From positions 1 through 5,378 of the forward strand of contig JAQTPU010000062.1 of assembly GCA_028712575.1 (NCBI GenBank): a stretch of 5,378 nt of DNA. The letters run 5' to 3'. Shown in pieces: positions 1 through 5,378 of the stretch. The notes under the pieces are model-generated. The model ran no database searches. It saw nothing but the letters and a program-made list of their open reading frames with translations, and was not told where the DNA came from. Made by a program: the position numbers and the translations under genes. Each line of letters begins with the position of its first letter. Position 1 is the stretch's first letter. The stretch is from Candidatus Iainarchaeum sp. GTDB lineage: Archaea; Iainarchaeota; Iainarchaeia; Iainarchaeales; GCA-2688035.

Positions 1-111
1 TCTTTCCTCGCAGAGGCCTGTGTTTCGTAGTATGCTGCATGTAAGTGTTTTATATTCCACATTCAAATCTTTTGGCAGAAGCTCGCTGAAAATAAGTTTT
101 CCCGAATATTT
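1..111 (-). CDS. rpoA1: rpoA1 continuation (start of the pore domain) beyond the in-frame TAA, partial at the window edge
   Basis: Reading on in the same frame after the TAA gives 37 codons without a stop, beginning KYSGKLIFSELLPKDLN and followed by VEYKTLTCSILRNTGLCEER. From family knowledge, the RpoA1/Rpb1 pore domain begins with a (W/Y)(T/S)GKQ(L/I)FS...LPKDLN stretch at this point, so this is the expected next piece of A' and not random open frame. No ATG occurs in the visible part. The only possible restarts are a TTG at 66-64 and a GTG at 60-58. Both lie inside or after the conserved block, and neither is preceded by a Shine-Dalgarno sequence. A separately translated second half starting here is therefore unlikely from what can be seen. 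The piece runs off the window. Confidence 0.85.
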
Positions 112-114
112 TTA
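112..114 (-). other. In-frame TAA interrupting rpoA1
   Basis: The minus-strand codons read CGC GGA TAA AAA TAT TCG GGA AAA. Both sides belong to the same reading frame of RpoA1, so no indel is needed to join them; one codon is the whole problem. A single base change would turn TAA into AAA, GAA, CAA, TAT or TAC. UAA is not the codon used for selenocysteine (UGA) or pyrrolysine (UAG). The ends of rpoH, rpoB2 and rpoB1 here are all TAA at the expected family C-termini, so TAA acts as a normal stop in this genome. Confidence 0.9.
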
Positions 115-1686
115 TCCGCGGTCTGGCTTTGGAATTTCTTTCAGGCCTATGTCGTAAAAGTATTTCATTGCCTCTTCTTTTGTAAATTCTGTTGAATTCT
201 GCGTCAGTGCAAACAGCCCAGTTACACCGTCTTCGGCAAGCACGATTATCGGCGCTCCGTATCTTGGCGAAATAACCTGGTCACGTACAAACATGAGTTC
301 AAGCGCCTCTGTTTTTCCCTCTTCTGTCTGCGGGACATGAAGGTTCATTTCATCCCCGTCAAAGTCAGCATTGTAGGGCTTGCAGACAATCGGGTTTATC
401 CTGAAAGTGCGGCCGGGCATTATCCTTGCCTTGTGCGCAAGCATGCTCAGCCTGTGCAGGGAAGGCTGCCTGTTGAACAGGACAACATCGCCGTCCATTA
501 ATTTTCTTTCAACCTTGAAGCCGACGTCAATTTCATCGACTGCTTCCTGCTTGTTTGTCTCATCGATTTTTTTCCTTGTCTCATTCGGCCTTACAAGGTA
601 AATTGCCTTGTCAGTGTCCTTTACAAGCGCCTGTATTTCCTTTTTGTTCCATTCAGTAACCATTTCAGGCACAGTAAGCTCGTTTGCAATTTCCTCCGGA
701 ATTCCGACTTCACTGATAAGAATGTAAGGGTCTGGAGTAATTGTGCTTCTTGCTGCAAAATTGACTCTTTTTCCTGTAAGGTTGTGCCTGAATCTCCCTT
801 TCTTTCCCTTCAGCCTCTGGACCAGGGTTCTCAATGCCCGGCCGCTCCTGTGCTTTGCCGGAGGAACTCCTGCAGTGTTATTGTCAAAATAAGTAGTGAC
901 ATGGTACTGAAGCAAATCCCACAAATCCTCAATAATAAGTTGCGGAGCGCCCGCATCAATATTGTCCTTTAACCTCAAATTAATCCTGATAATGTCAACC
1001 AACTTGTGCGTCAGGTCGTCTTCAGACTTAATTCCCGATTCAAGAGTAATGCTCGGCCTTATTGTTACGGGAGGAACCGGCATTACTGTAAGAATAAACC
1101 ATTCAGGCCGTATTGTTTCAGGCCTGTATCCGAACAATTCAAGGTCTTTTTCAGGAATTTTTTCCATCCATTCCCTTATCTGTGTTGGATAGATTCTTTC
1201 CTTGTTGAAAAAGAAATTTGTAGGCTTGTCAAGGACAACAGTCCCTTTTTCGGCCTTGCAGTGCGGGCATTTTTTTACTTTTCTTGCTTTTGCAGTTATT
1301 TTTTTGCCTATGATTTCTCCGTTCTGGGGAGTAAGCATTCTCCTGTAATATTCCAGCTTGTCTTCAGGCAGGGCAATTCTCGAGCATTCCTTGCAAGTAG
1401 CATGCATTAATTGTTCTATTCTTTTGCTGAATTCCGAATGCAGCACAGGCCTTACTAATTCAAGGCTTCCAAAGTGGCCAGGGCACTGCTTCATTTTCTG
1501 GCCGCAGGTTTTGCACCTCAATCCGGGATTAATAACTCCAAGGTGCTGGTCCATAAGGCCGCCTTCCATTGGATATCCGTCCTTATCATAAGTGTCAGGA
1601 GTCTTTATTTCAAGTGCGGACATTTTCCTGACCATTGCAGGGCTCAAGACATTGAACTGGATTGAAGAAATTTTTTTTACAAGCAT
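112..1686 (-). CDS. rpoA1: DNA-directed RNA polymerase subunit A' (RpoA1), N-terminal 524 residues, ended by an in-frame TAA
   Basis: This is the largest-subunit N-terminal part of archaeal RNA polymerase, which carries the catalytic magnesium loop. Seen in order: an N-terminus typical of A' (KISSIQFNVLSPAMVRKMS); a clamp zinc site C58-x2-C61-x6-C68-x2-H71; a second zinc site C98/C101 with C140/C143; the clamp-core and lid/rudder stretch with NLTGKRVNFAARSTITPDP near 302-320; VLFNRQPSLHR near 402-411; and NADFDGDEMN at 439-448 with catalytic D441, D443 and D445. Archaeal A' proteins are usually about 880 residues, so this frame covers roughly 60 percent. It stops at the junction to the pore domain, before the funnel and bridge helix. 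The frame remains open and homologous after the TAA, so the true gene almost certainly continues to base 1 and beyond. The ATG at 1686 is chosen because an in-frame TGA lies close upstream and the N-terminus fits the family. No strong Shine-Dalgarno is present, only a weak GATGATGTGA stretch. rpoB1 lies 105 bases upstream. Confidence 0.95.
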   Translation of the reverse strand: MLVKKISSIQFNVLSPAMVRKMSALEIKTPDTYDKDGYPMEGGLMDQHLGVINPGLRCKTCGQKMKQCPGHFGSLELVRPVLHSEFSKRIEQLMHATCKECSRIALPEDKLEYYRRMLTPQNGEIIGKKITAKARKVKKCPHCKAEKGTVVLDKPTNFFFNKERIYPTQIREWMEKIPEKDLELFGYRPETIRPEWFILTVMPVPPVTIRPSITLESGIKSEDDLTHKLVDIIRINLRLKDNIDAGAPQLIIEDLWDLLQYHVTTYFDNNTAGVPPAKHRSGRALRTLVQRLKGKKGRFRHNLTGKRVNFAARSTITPDPYILISEVGIPEEIANELTVPEMVTEWNKKEIQALVKDTDKAIYLVRPNETRKKIDETNKQEAVDEIDVGFKVERKLMDGDVVLFNRQPSLHRLSMLAHKARIMPGRTFRINPIVCKPYNADFDGDEMNLHVPQTEEGKTEALELMFVRDQVISPRYGAPIIVLAEDGVTGLFALTQNSTEFTKEEAMKYFYDIGLKEIPKPDRG

Positions 1687-1791
1687 TTCACATCATCTTT
1701 CAAATTTGATTTTTTTTTTTTCAAACTTTTTTTTTCGTTTTCTTTTTTGGGTTCATAAAGGCCTTTTTCTTTTTTGAAAAGAAAAAGGGAT
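1687..1791 (-). other. AT-rich intergenic gap between rpoB1 and rpoA1
   Basis: This 105-base spacer is about one quarter G+C by my count and is clearly poorer in G+C than the flanking genes. On the coding (minus) strand it starts with a U-rich stretch just after the rpoB1 stop, then becomes strongly A-rich, with runs of 12 A (1721-1710) and 9 A (1735-1727). It contains the hairpin at 1762-1788, a 10-bp palindrome AAAGGCCTTT (1757-1766) and another, TCAAATTTGA (1700-1709), just ahead of the rpoA1 start. I see no convincing TATA box. It is the longest gap in the visible operon; the others are 9 and 28 bases. Confidence 0.75.
1762..1788 (-). promoter_or_regulatory. Perfect 12-bp stem-loop directly downstream of rpoB1
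   Basis: The arms 1762-1773 and 1777-1788 are exact reverse complements (CCTTTTTCTTTT with AAAAGAAAAAGG) around a 3-base loop. The stem begins 3 bases after the rpoB1 stop. On the transcribed strand the 5' arm is U-rich, the kind of tract that promotes archaeal termination or 3'-end formation. The sequence after the stem is not a U-run, so this is not a bacterial-type intrinsic terminator. It may act as a partial terminator, a processing site or a stability element between rpoB1 and rpoA1. The function is inferred; only the symmetry is seen. Confidence 0.45.
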
Positions 1792-3615
1792 TTATACTTT
1801 GTCAGTTATGTTCATTTTCGGCATTATTCCCAATGCCTTCAATTCATCCAAAAGCAATTTGAATCCATAGCTCATTTCAACAGGATAAACCTTGCTGCTT
1901 TCGCAAATCGGGCAGTACTTTTTGTTCCTTATCAGGTCGTGGATTGCAATTACCCCGCATTTCTCGCACACAAGTTCCACTGCCTTGTCTGAATCTTCAA
2001 TGAATTTTTCATGAAGCAGCATTGCTGCCCCGTGCCCTACAAGTGTTTCGCCTTCCATTTCTCCGAACCTTAAGCCGCCTTCTTTTTCCTTTCCTTCAGT
2101 CGGCTGTCTGGTAAGGATTTGCACGGGCCCTCTGGCTCTTGCCTGCATTTTGTGGACAACCATATGGAAAAGCCTTCTGTAACCGCACATTCCGACAAAA
2201 ATTTCGCCTTCCATCCTCTGCCCGGTCACTCCGTCATAAAAAACTTCTTTTCCGTCGTGCCTGAAACCGTGCTTTTTCAGCATGTCATAAAGCTCGTTTA
2301 TCGGCATTGATTCAAAAGGCGTTCCGTCAATTGTCTCGCCTGCCATTGCGCCTGCCTTTCCGCCCAGCATTTCCAGCAAGTGCCCCATTGTCATTCTGCT
2401 TGGAATGCTGTGCGGATTAAGAAGCAAATCCGGCTTTATTCCGTCCGCAGTAAATGGCATGTCAGCCTCGGGAAAAACACCGCCTATAACCCCTTTCTGC
2501 CCGTGCCTGCTGCTTACCTTATCTCCGGCTTCGGGCTGCATCGTGCTCCTGATTTTTAATTTTACCATCCTGTTTGAATCCTCGTTTTCAGTTATAAGAA
2601 TGCTGTCAACATGCCCCGCCTTTCCCTTTCTTGTTGTAATGCTGCTTTCCCTTCTCTTTTCCTTTACAACACCGAATTCTGAAACCTCTTCAAGGAATCT
2701 TGGAGGCGATGTCCTTCCGATTACAATTGACCTTTCGTCTGCAAAAGACTCGATTTCAGCAAGCCCGTCAGAACCCAGGTTTTTGTAAAGGTCCTCTTTC
2801 AGATAGCCTATTGTTTCCTCATTAGGCACTTCGAATTTGTCAGCCTGCCCTCCGGGATACCTGTTTTCAGAACCCTCATACATCCTGAAATAAGAGCTTC
2901 TTGCAAGGCCCCTTTCAACAGAGCCCTTGTTCAATACAAGTGCATCCATTGTGTTAAAGCCGTAAAAAGGAAGAATTGCAACAACAAAATTCTGGCTCTG
3001 CGGCCTTTTTTCAAGCTCAATAAGCCTGTTTGTCCTGCTTGAAACAAGTTCCTTCTGGGGGTAATGCAGCAGGAAACCTTCAGTGTCAGTCCTCAAATTG
3101 TAATTTATCCCGTTTATTCCAAGAGCCTGCTTGAACATCTTTGCGCCGTGCAGTGCCTTTCCGGCCATGTCGTGCTGGAGATAGGGAATCATTGAGGAAA
3201 TCACGCTTAGTATAACAACAGGGCTTATTTCCAGGTGCGTGTGTTCCTTTGTAATTTTTTCAGGCTTGACTGCAATCAAAAGGTTTTCTTCCTCTTCAGG
3301 GTCGATGTATTCGATAACTCCCTGTTTCTGCAAATCCAGCCAGGCCAATTTTCCGCTTTTCAAATCCCTCAAATGCTCTTCAGTAAGCCTTGATTTTCCG
3401 TCCTGGACGACAATAAGCGGCCTCTGCACCCTGCCCGCATCAGTGTTAAGGTAAAGCTCGTTTGTGTCTTCATGATATGCAATGTTTATCAAATGGCTTA
3501 TTCTGCTTGTTCTCCTTGCATTAATCAGCTCTTCAGTCAGTTCCTTCGGAGAATCATGGAATCCGATAAGCCTTCCGTTGATATAAACCTTTGCAGCTTT
3601 TTTTTCATCAGCCAT
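1792..3615 (-). CDS. rpoB1: DNA-directed RNA polymerase subunit B' (RpoB1)
   Basis: This is the C-terminal half of the split second-largest subunit. It contributes the hybrid-binding domain, the NTP-contacting basic residues, the wall and the anchor domain that meets the clamp. Numbered from the ATG at 3615 (607 residues, normal for B'): the start KVYINGRLIGFH; THLEISP near 126-132; the Rpb2-6 motif HDMAGKALHGAKM from 148; GFNTMDALVLNKGS from 219; RYPGGQADKFEVP from 252; GDK (364-366) and SRHGQKG (369-375); NPHSIPSRM ending at 408; and a C-terminal zinc site C550/C553/C568/C571. The GTG two codons upstream (3621-3619) is rejected as start because it overlaps the GGTG ribosome-binding sequence, which sits 5 bases before the ATG. 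The rpoB2 stop is only 9 bases upstream, so the two halves are translationally close. Two active-centre positions are unusual: K153, where Arg is expected, and M223, where Glu is expected. Confidence 0.97.
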   Translation of the reverse strand: MADEKKAAKVYINGRLIGFHDSPKELTEELINARRTSRISHLINIAYHEDTNELYLNTDAGRVQRPLIVVQDGKSRLTEEHLRDLKSGKLAWLDLQKQGVIEYIDPEEEENLLIAVKPEKITKEHTHLEISPVVILSVISSMIPYLQHDMAGKALHGAKMFKQALGINGINYNLRTDTEGFLLHYPQKELVSSRTNRLIELEKRPQSQNFVVAILPFYGFNTMDALVLNKGSVERGLARSSYFRMYEGSENRYPGGQADKFEVPNEETIGYLKEDLYKNLGSDGLAEIESFADERSIVIGRTSPPRFLEEVSEFGVVKEKRRESSITTRKGKAGHVDSILITENEDSNRMVKLKIRSTMQPEAGDKVSSRHGQKGVIGGVFPEADMPFTADGIKPDLLLNPHSIPSRMTMGHLLEMLGGKAGAMAGETIDGTPFESMPINELYDMLKKHGFRHDGKEVFYDGVTGQRMEGEIFVGMCGYRRLFHMVVHKMQARARGPVQILTRQPTEGKEKEGGLRFGEMEGETLVGHGAAMLLHEKFIEDSDKAVELVCEKCGVIAIHDLIRNKKYCPICESSKVYPVEMSYGFKLLLDELKALGIMPKMNITDKV

Positions 3616-3620
3616 AAACA

Positions 3621-3626
3621 CACCTT
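3621..3626 (-). promoter_or_regulatory. Ribosome-binding site of rpoB1
   Basis: AAGGTG on the minus strand overlaps the rpoB2 TAA stop and ends 5 bases before the ATG at 3615. GGTG matches the archaeal anti-Shine-Dalgarno core (GGAGGTGAT). Its spacing decides for ATG 3615 over the in-frame GTG at 3621, which would lie inside the binding site itself. Confidence 0.65.
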
Positions 3627-5091
3627 AGAGCTTCCTCATTTTTACGCCTTTCTTGTTCAACAGGTCTTCAATCGGCCTCTCATCGGCATCAGTTGTAACT
3701 TCTGCCATTAAGCACAGATTTTTTACAAGCCCGCACATAGGCCCGTCCGGTGTTTCAATTGGATCAAGCCTTCCCCAGTGCGTTCCATGGACATCCCTTG
3801 CCTCGTACAATTCCCTGTTCTTGTTGAGCGGGCTTTTTACTTTTCTCAAATCAGTCAGCGGGCTCAAGTAATTGACCCTGTCCATGAACTTGCTTACTCC
3901 GCTTGCCCTGCCAATCCAATTGCCTGTGCTCATTGCAAACCTTATCCTTTCGCTTATTGCGCCGGGCCTGACCACGGTTGCAATGTTCAGCTTTCTCCTT
4001 CTTGTAATTGTCCTGTCAATCTGGAACCGCAAATCCTTTATAAAGTACTTGAAGCTGTACCTGAACAAGTGCTCCATCAGCTTTCCGCTCAATTCCAGCC
4101 TTTTGTTTGCATAATGGTCCTTGTCATCCTCGCCTCTCAATCCGTAGTATCTTTCAATTGCCTTTGTTGCCATCATTGTCAGGTAGTATGCCTTTGCAAG
4201 CCTGTCGACTTTTTTCTGGCCTATATGGGGCAGCAGAAATGCGTCAATAACTTCCCTTGCCCTTCTTAACCTGTAATCCACGACCTGCCCCGGGGCGACG
4301 TATTTTCCAATCCTGTCAAGGGCCTCTTCCTCTGTTTTTGCCATGGTATTCTGCCAGTTCAAAAGCACATCATTTTCAATTTCCTTTGCTTCAGGGAATG
4401 CGTCCTGTATTTCCTTGACTGAAACAAGGCCGAGCGCCTTCAGCAAAACAAAAAGTTTCAGTTTTCTGGGGGAAGCCGGGAATGTTACGTAAATCATTCC
4501 GTCATTGTGCCTTGCAACCCTTACCCTTCCCTTGAAGGCGCCTTTTGTTGAAATCACTTCCGCTGCCACGCCTTTTGGAATTTCTGAAATCAAAACACGG
4601 TCGCTTGCAAGCACTTCCTGCGTCATCAATGCCTTTTCAGAGCCGTTTATTATGAAGTATCCGCCGAAATCCTTCGGGTCTTCGCCCATTTCAACAAGCT
4701 CTTCAGGGCTTTTCCCGTTGAGCCAGCACAATTTCGATTTCACCATTATGGGCAGGTCGCCTATGTATGCCTTTCTTGCGTCCTGTTCAACATCCCTTCT
4801 GAAAAGCTTCATTGTCAAAAAGATTTTTCCGGCATAAGTCCTGTTCCTTATCCTTGCCTCCATTGGCAGAAAGTTTGTCCTCGGGCTTCCGTCCGCTTCG
4901 GTAATGGAGGGCTTTGAAATTTCAATGTTTGAAAGCTCAATCCTTACTTCCTCAATCTTGGGGATAATTTCCTTGTTCTCTTCAACAATTTCATTGAGCT
5001 TCTTGTCGACAAACTGGTTGAAGGAATCGATTTCCATTTGGGCAAAATTCCTTCCCTTAAAATAAGCTTCCACAAGTTCCCAGTTCTGCAT
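3625..5091 (-). CDS. rpoB2: DNA-directed RNA polymerase subunit B'' (RpoB2)
   Basis: This is the N-terminal half of the split second-largest subunit, forming the protrusion, lobe and fork regions of the cleft. At 488 residues it has the normal B'' length. Seen in order: an N-terminal helix region (WELVEAYFKGRNF); the protrusion start ITEADGSPRTNFLPMEARIRN near 63-83; GGYFIINGSEKALMTQE near 143-159; the lobe, about 165-340; RRRKLNIATVVRPGAISERIR near 364-384; NWIGRASGVSKFMDRVNYLS near 391-410; and the fork-loop block EARDVHGTHWGRLDPIETPDGP followed by CGLVKNLCLM to about 462. The ATG at 5091 is preferred over the adjacent TTG at 5094, because an AGGT lies 7 bases before the ATG. rpoH ends 28 bases upstream and rpoB1 follows 9 bases downstream. 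The fork motif differs from the common archaeal GR(I/V)CPxETPEGPN at three positions (D, D and M). Confidence 0.97.
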   Translation of the reverse strand: MQNWELVEAYFKGRNFAQMEIDSFNQFVDKKLNEIVEENKEIIPKIEEVRIELSNIEISKPSITEADGSPRTNFLPMEARIRNRTYAGKIFLTMKLFRRDVEQDARKAYIGDLPIMVKSKLCWLNGKSPEELVEMGEDPKDFGGYFIINGSEKALMTQEVLASDRVLISEIPKGVAAEVISTKGAFKGRVRVARHNDGMIYVTFPASPRKLKLFVLLKALGLVSVKEIQDAFPEAKEIENDVLLNWQNTMAKTEEEALDRIGKYVAPGQVVDYRLRRAREVIDAFLLPHIGQKKVDRLAKAYYLTMMATKAIERYYGLRGEDDKDHYANKRLELSGKLMEHLFRYSFKYFIKDLRFQIDRTITRRRKLNIATVVRPGAISERIRFAMSTGNWIGRASGVSKFMDRVNYLSPLTDLRKVKSPLNKNRELYEARDVHGTHWGRLDPIETPDGPMCGLVKNLCLMAEVTTDADERPIEDLLNKKGVKMRKL

Positions 5092-5098
5092 CAAAAAT

Positions 5099-5102
5099 AC
5101 CT
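5099..5102 (-). promoter_or_regulatory. Probable ribosome-binding site of rpoB2
   Basis: AGGT on the minus strand lies 7 bases before the ATG at 5091, inside the 28-base AT-rich spacer after rpoH. It is a short match to the archaeal GGAGGTGAT, but it is the only one in the spacer. It favours the ATG over the TTG immediately upstream. Confidence 0.45.
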
Positions 5103-5119
5103 GTTAATTTTTTATGCGC

Positions 5120-5350
5120 TTATATTACGCGCCTGTAATAAACAGTTTTTCCCGCTGTTGTTGAAATCCTGATAATCTTTATAATATCGTCTTTTTCAGC
5201 CTTGAGGTTCTTGATTGCAGGGTCGCTGCTTTGAATCTGGGGCATTTCCTCAAGCCTGAAGCCTGTTTTTTTCAATAATTCGTCTGCATCGTTTTTTGGC
5301 AGCAAGTAATGCTTGGGCACTAAAAAGTTTTCAATTGTTTCAGGGGACAA
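5120..5350 (-). CDS. rpoH: DNA-directed RNA polymerase subunit H (RpoH, Rpb5 C-terminal-like)
   Basis: This small subunit matches the C-terminal domain of eukaryotic Rpb5. It sits at the downstream jaw side of the enzyme and contacts the largest subunit. The 76-residue protein has the usual archaeal length and motifs: FLVPKHYLL (9-17), the LL.KTGFRLEEMPQI helix and turn (25-39), SSDPAIKNLKA (41-51) and the C-terminal strand pair KIIRISTTAGKTVYYR (58-73). The start must be the TTG at 5350. A TAA in the same frame immediately precedes it (5353-5351), no ATG or GTG lies between it and the conserved LVPKH, and the resulting N-terminus fits the family. A weak GAGTGGT at 5361-5355 may serve as ribosome-binding site. 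Its place at the head of rpoB2-rpoB1-rpoA1 is the standard archaeal order. The TAA stop is followed 28 bases later by rpoB2. Confidence 0.93.
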   Translation of the reverse strand: MSPETIENFLVPKHYLLPKNDADELLKKTGFRLEEMPQIQSSDPAIKNLKAEKDDIIKIIRISTTAGKTVYYRRVI

Positions 5351-5378
5351 TTATACCACTCTTGGAGAAAGCGGATTG

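Noticed and set aside
112..114. Selenocysteine, pyrrolysine or programmed frameshift as explanation of the rpoA1 stop
   Set aside because: The codon is TAA, not TGA or TAG, and the homologous sequence continues in the same frame, so no shift is needed.
1721..1756. An 11-codon minus-strand frame in the rpoB1-rpoA1 spacer, encoding MNPKKKTKKKV
   Set aside because: It follows directly from the A-runs of a low-complexity spacer, is too short to judge, and has no family resemblance. Its AAGG a few bases upstream is part of a palindrome.
1762..1788. Hairpin as a bacterial-style intrinsic terminator
   Set aside because: No U-run follows the stem on the transcribed strand and the stem is mostly A-U pairs. 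It also sits inside an operon that normally continues into rpoA1.
3619..3621. GTG as the start codon of rpoB1
   Set aside because: It overlaps the GGTG ribosome-binding sequence. The ATG at 3615 has correct spacing, and homologous B' proteins begin close to the KVYINGR motif.
3778..4269. A 163-codon open frame on the plus strand
   Set aside because: It lies entirely opposite rpoB2, which is certain from its motifs. Its cysteine- and proline-rich translation shows no recognisable domain, and like the other plus-strand frames it is a shadow of the real gene.
5116..5132. GCGC...GCGC inverted repeat around the rpoH stop
   Set aside because: The stem is only 4 bp with a 9-base loop and no further pairing, so it is consistent with chance.
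5349..5378. Possible tRNA 3' end (minus strand CAATCCGCTTTCTCCAAG, resembling a T-loop plus acceptor strand)
   Set aside because: Placing the T-loop correctly would give an acceptor stem starting with TT, which is atypical, and the rest of the candidate lies outside the window. The stretch may equally be the end of an upstream coding gene.

Overview
The window holds the proximal part of an archaeal RNA polymerase operon, read entirely on the minus strand. In transcription order it contains rpoH (5120-5350), rpoB2 encoding B'' (3625-5091), rpoB1 encoding B' (1792-3615) and rpoA1 encoding A' (from 1686, running off the window at base 1). Three features mark it as archaeal: a stand-alone RpoH, a second-largest subunit split into B'' and B', and the gene order H-B''-B'-A'. 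The B split is the type known from many euryarchaeal and some other archaeal lineages. Several active-centre motifs differ from the forms I know, which suggests a divergent, possibly uncultivated lineage (DPANN-like is a guess). The taxon cannot be fixed from this sequence.

Layout: bases 1-111 carry the continuation of rpoA1 after an in-frame TAA at 112-114. Bases 112-1686 encode the first 524 residues of A' (clamp, zinc sites, active-site aspartates). Bases 1687-1791 are a very AT-rich 105-base gap with a perfect 12-bp hairpin. Bases 1792-3615 are rpoB1 and 3625-5091 are rpoB2; only 9 bases separate these two genes, and they hold most of the rpoB1 ribosome-binding site. Bases 5120-5350 are rpoH, started by TTG directly after a stop codon. 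The last 28 bases (5351-5378) cannot be assigned.

The four products assemble into one enzyme. A' supplies the catalytic NADFDGD loop. B'' and B' together form the opposite wall of the cleft and the NTP-contacting residues. H joins the jaw/assembly region on the downstream side.

The main anomaly is the TAA inside rpoA1. The frame stays open after it, and the next residues are recognisable RpoA1 pore-domain sequence (SGKLIFSELLPKDLN). As written, A' would therefore end before the funnel and bridge helix. This is either a base error, a recent nonsense mutation, readthrough, or a very unusual gene split. Secondary points are unusual residues at highly conserved active-centre positions: Lys for the NTP-binding Arg in B', Met for Glu in the B' GYNxEDA motif, ETPDG in B'', and AED for QD in A'. 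I found no mobile element, CRISPR array, RNA gene or plus-strand gene.
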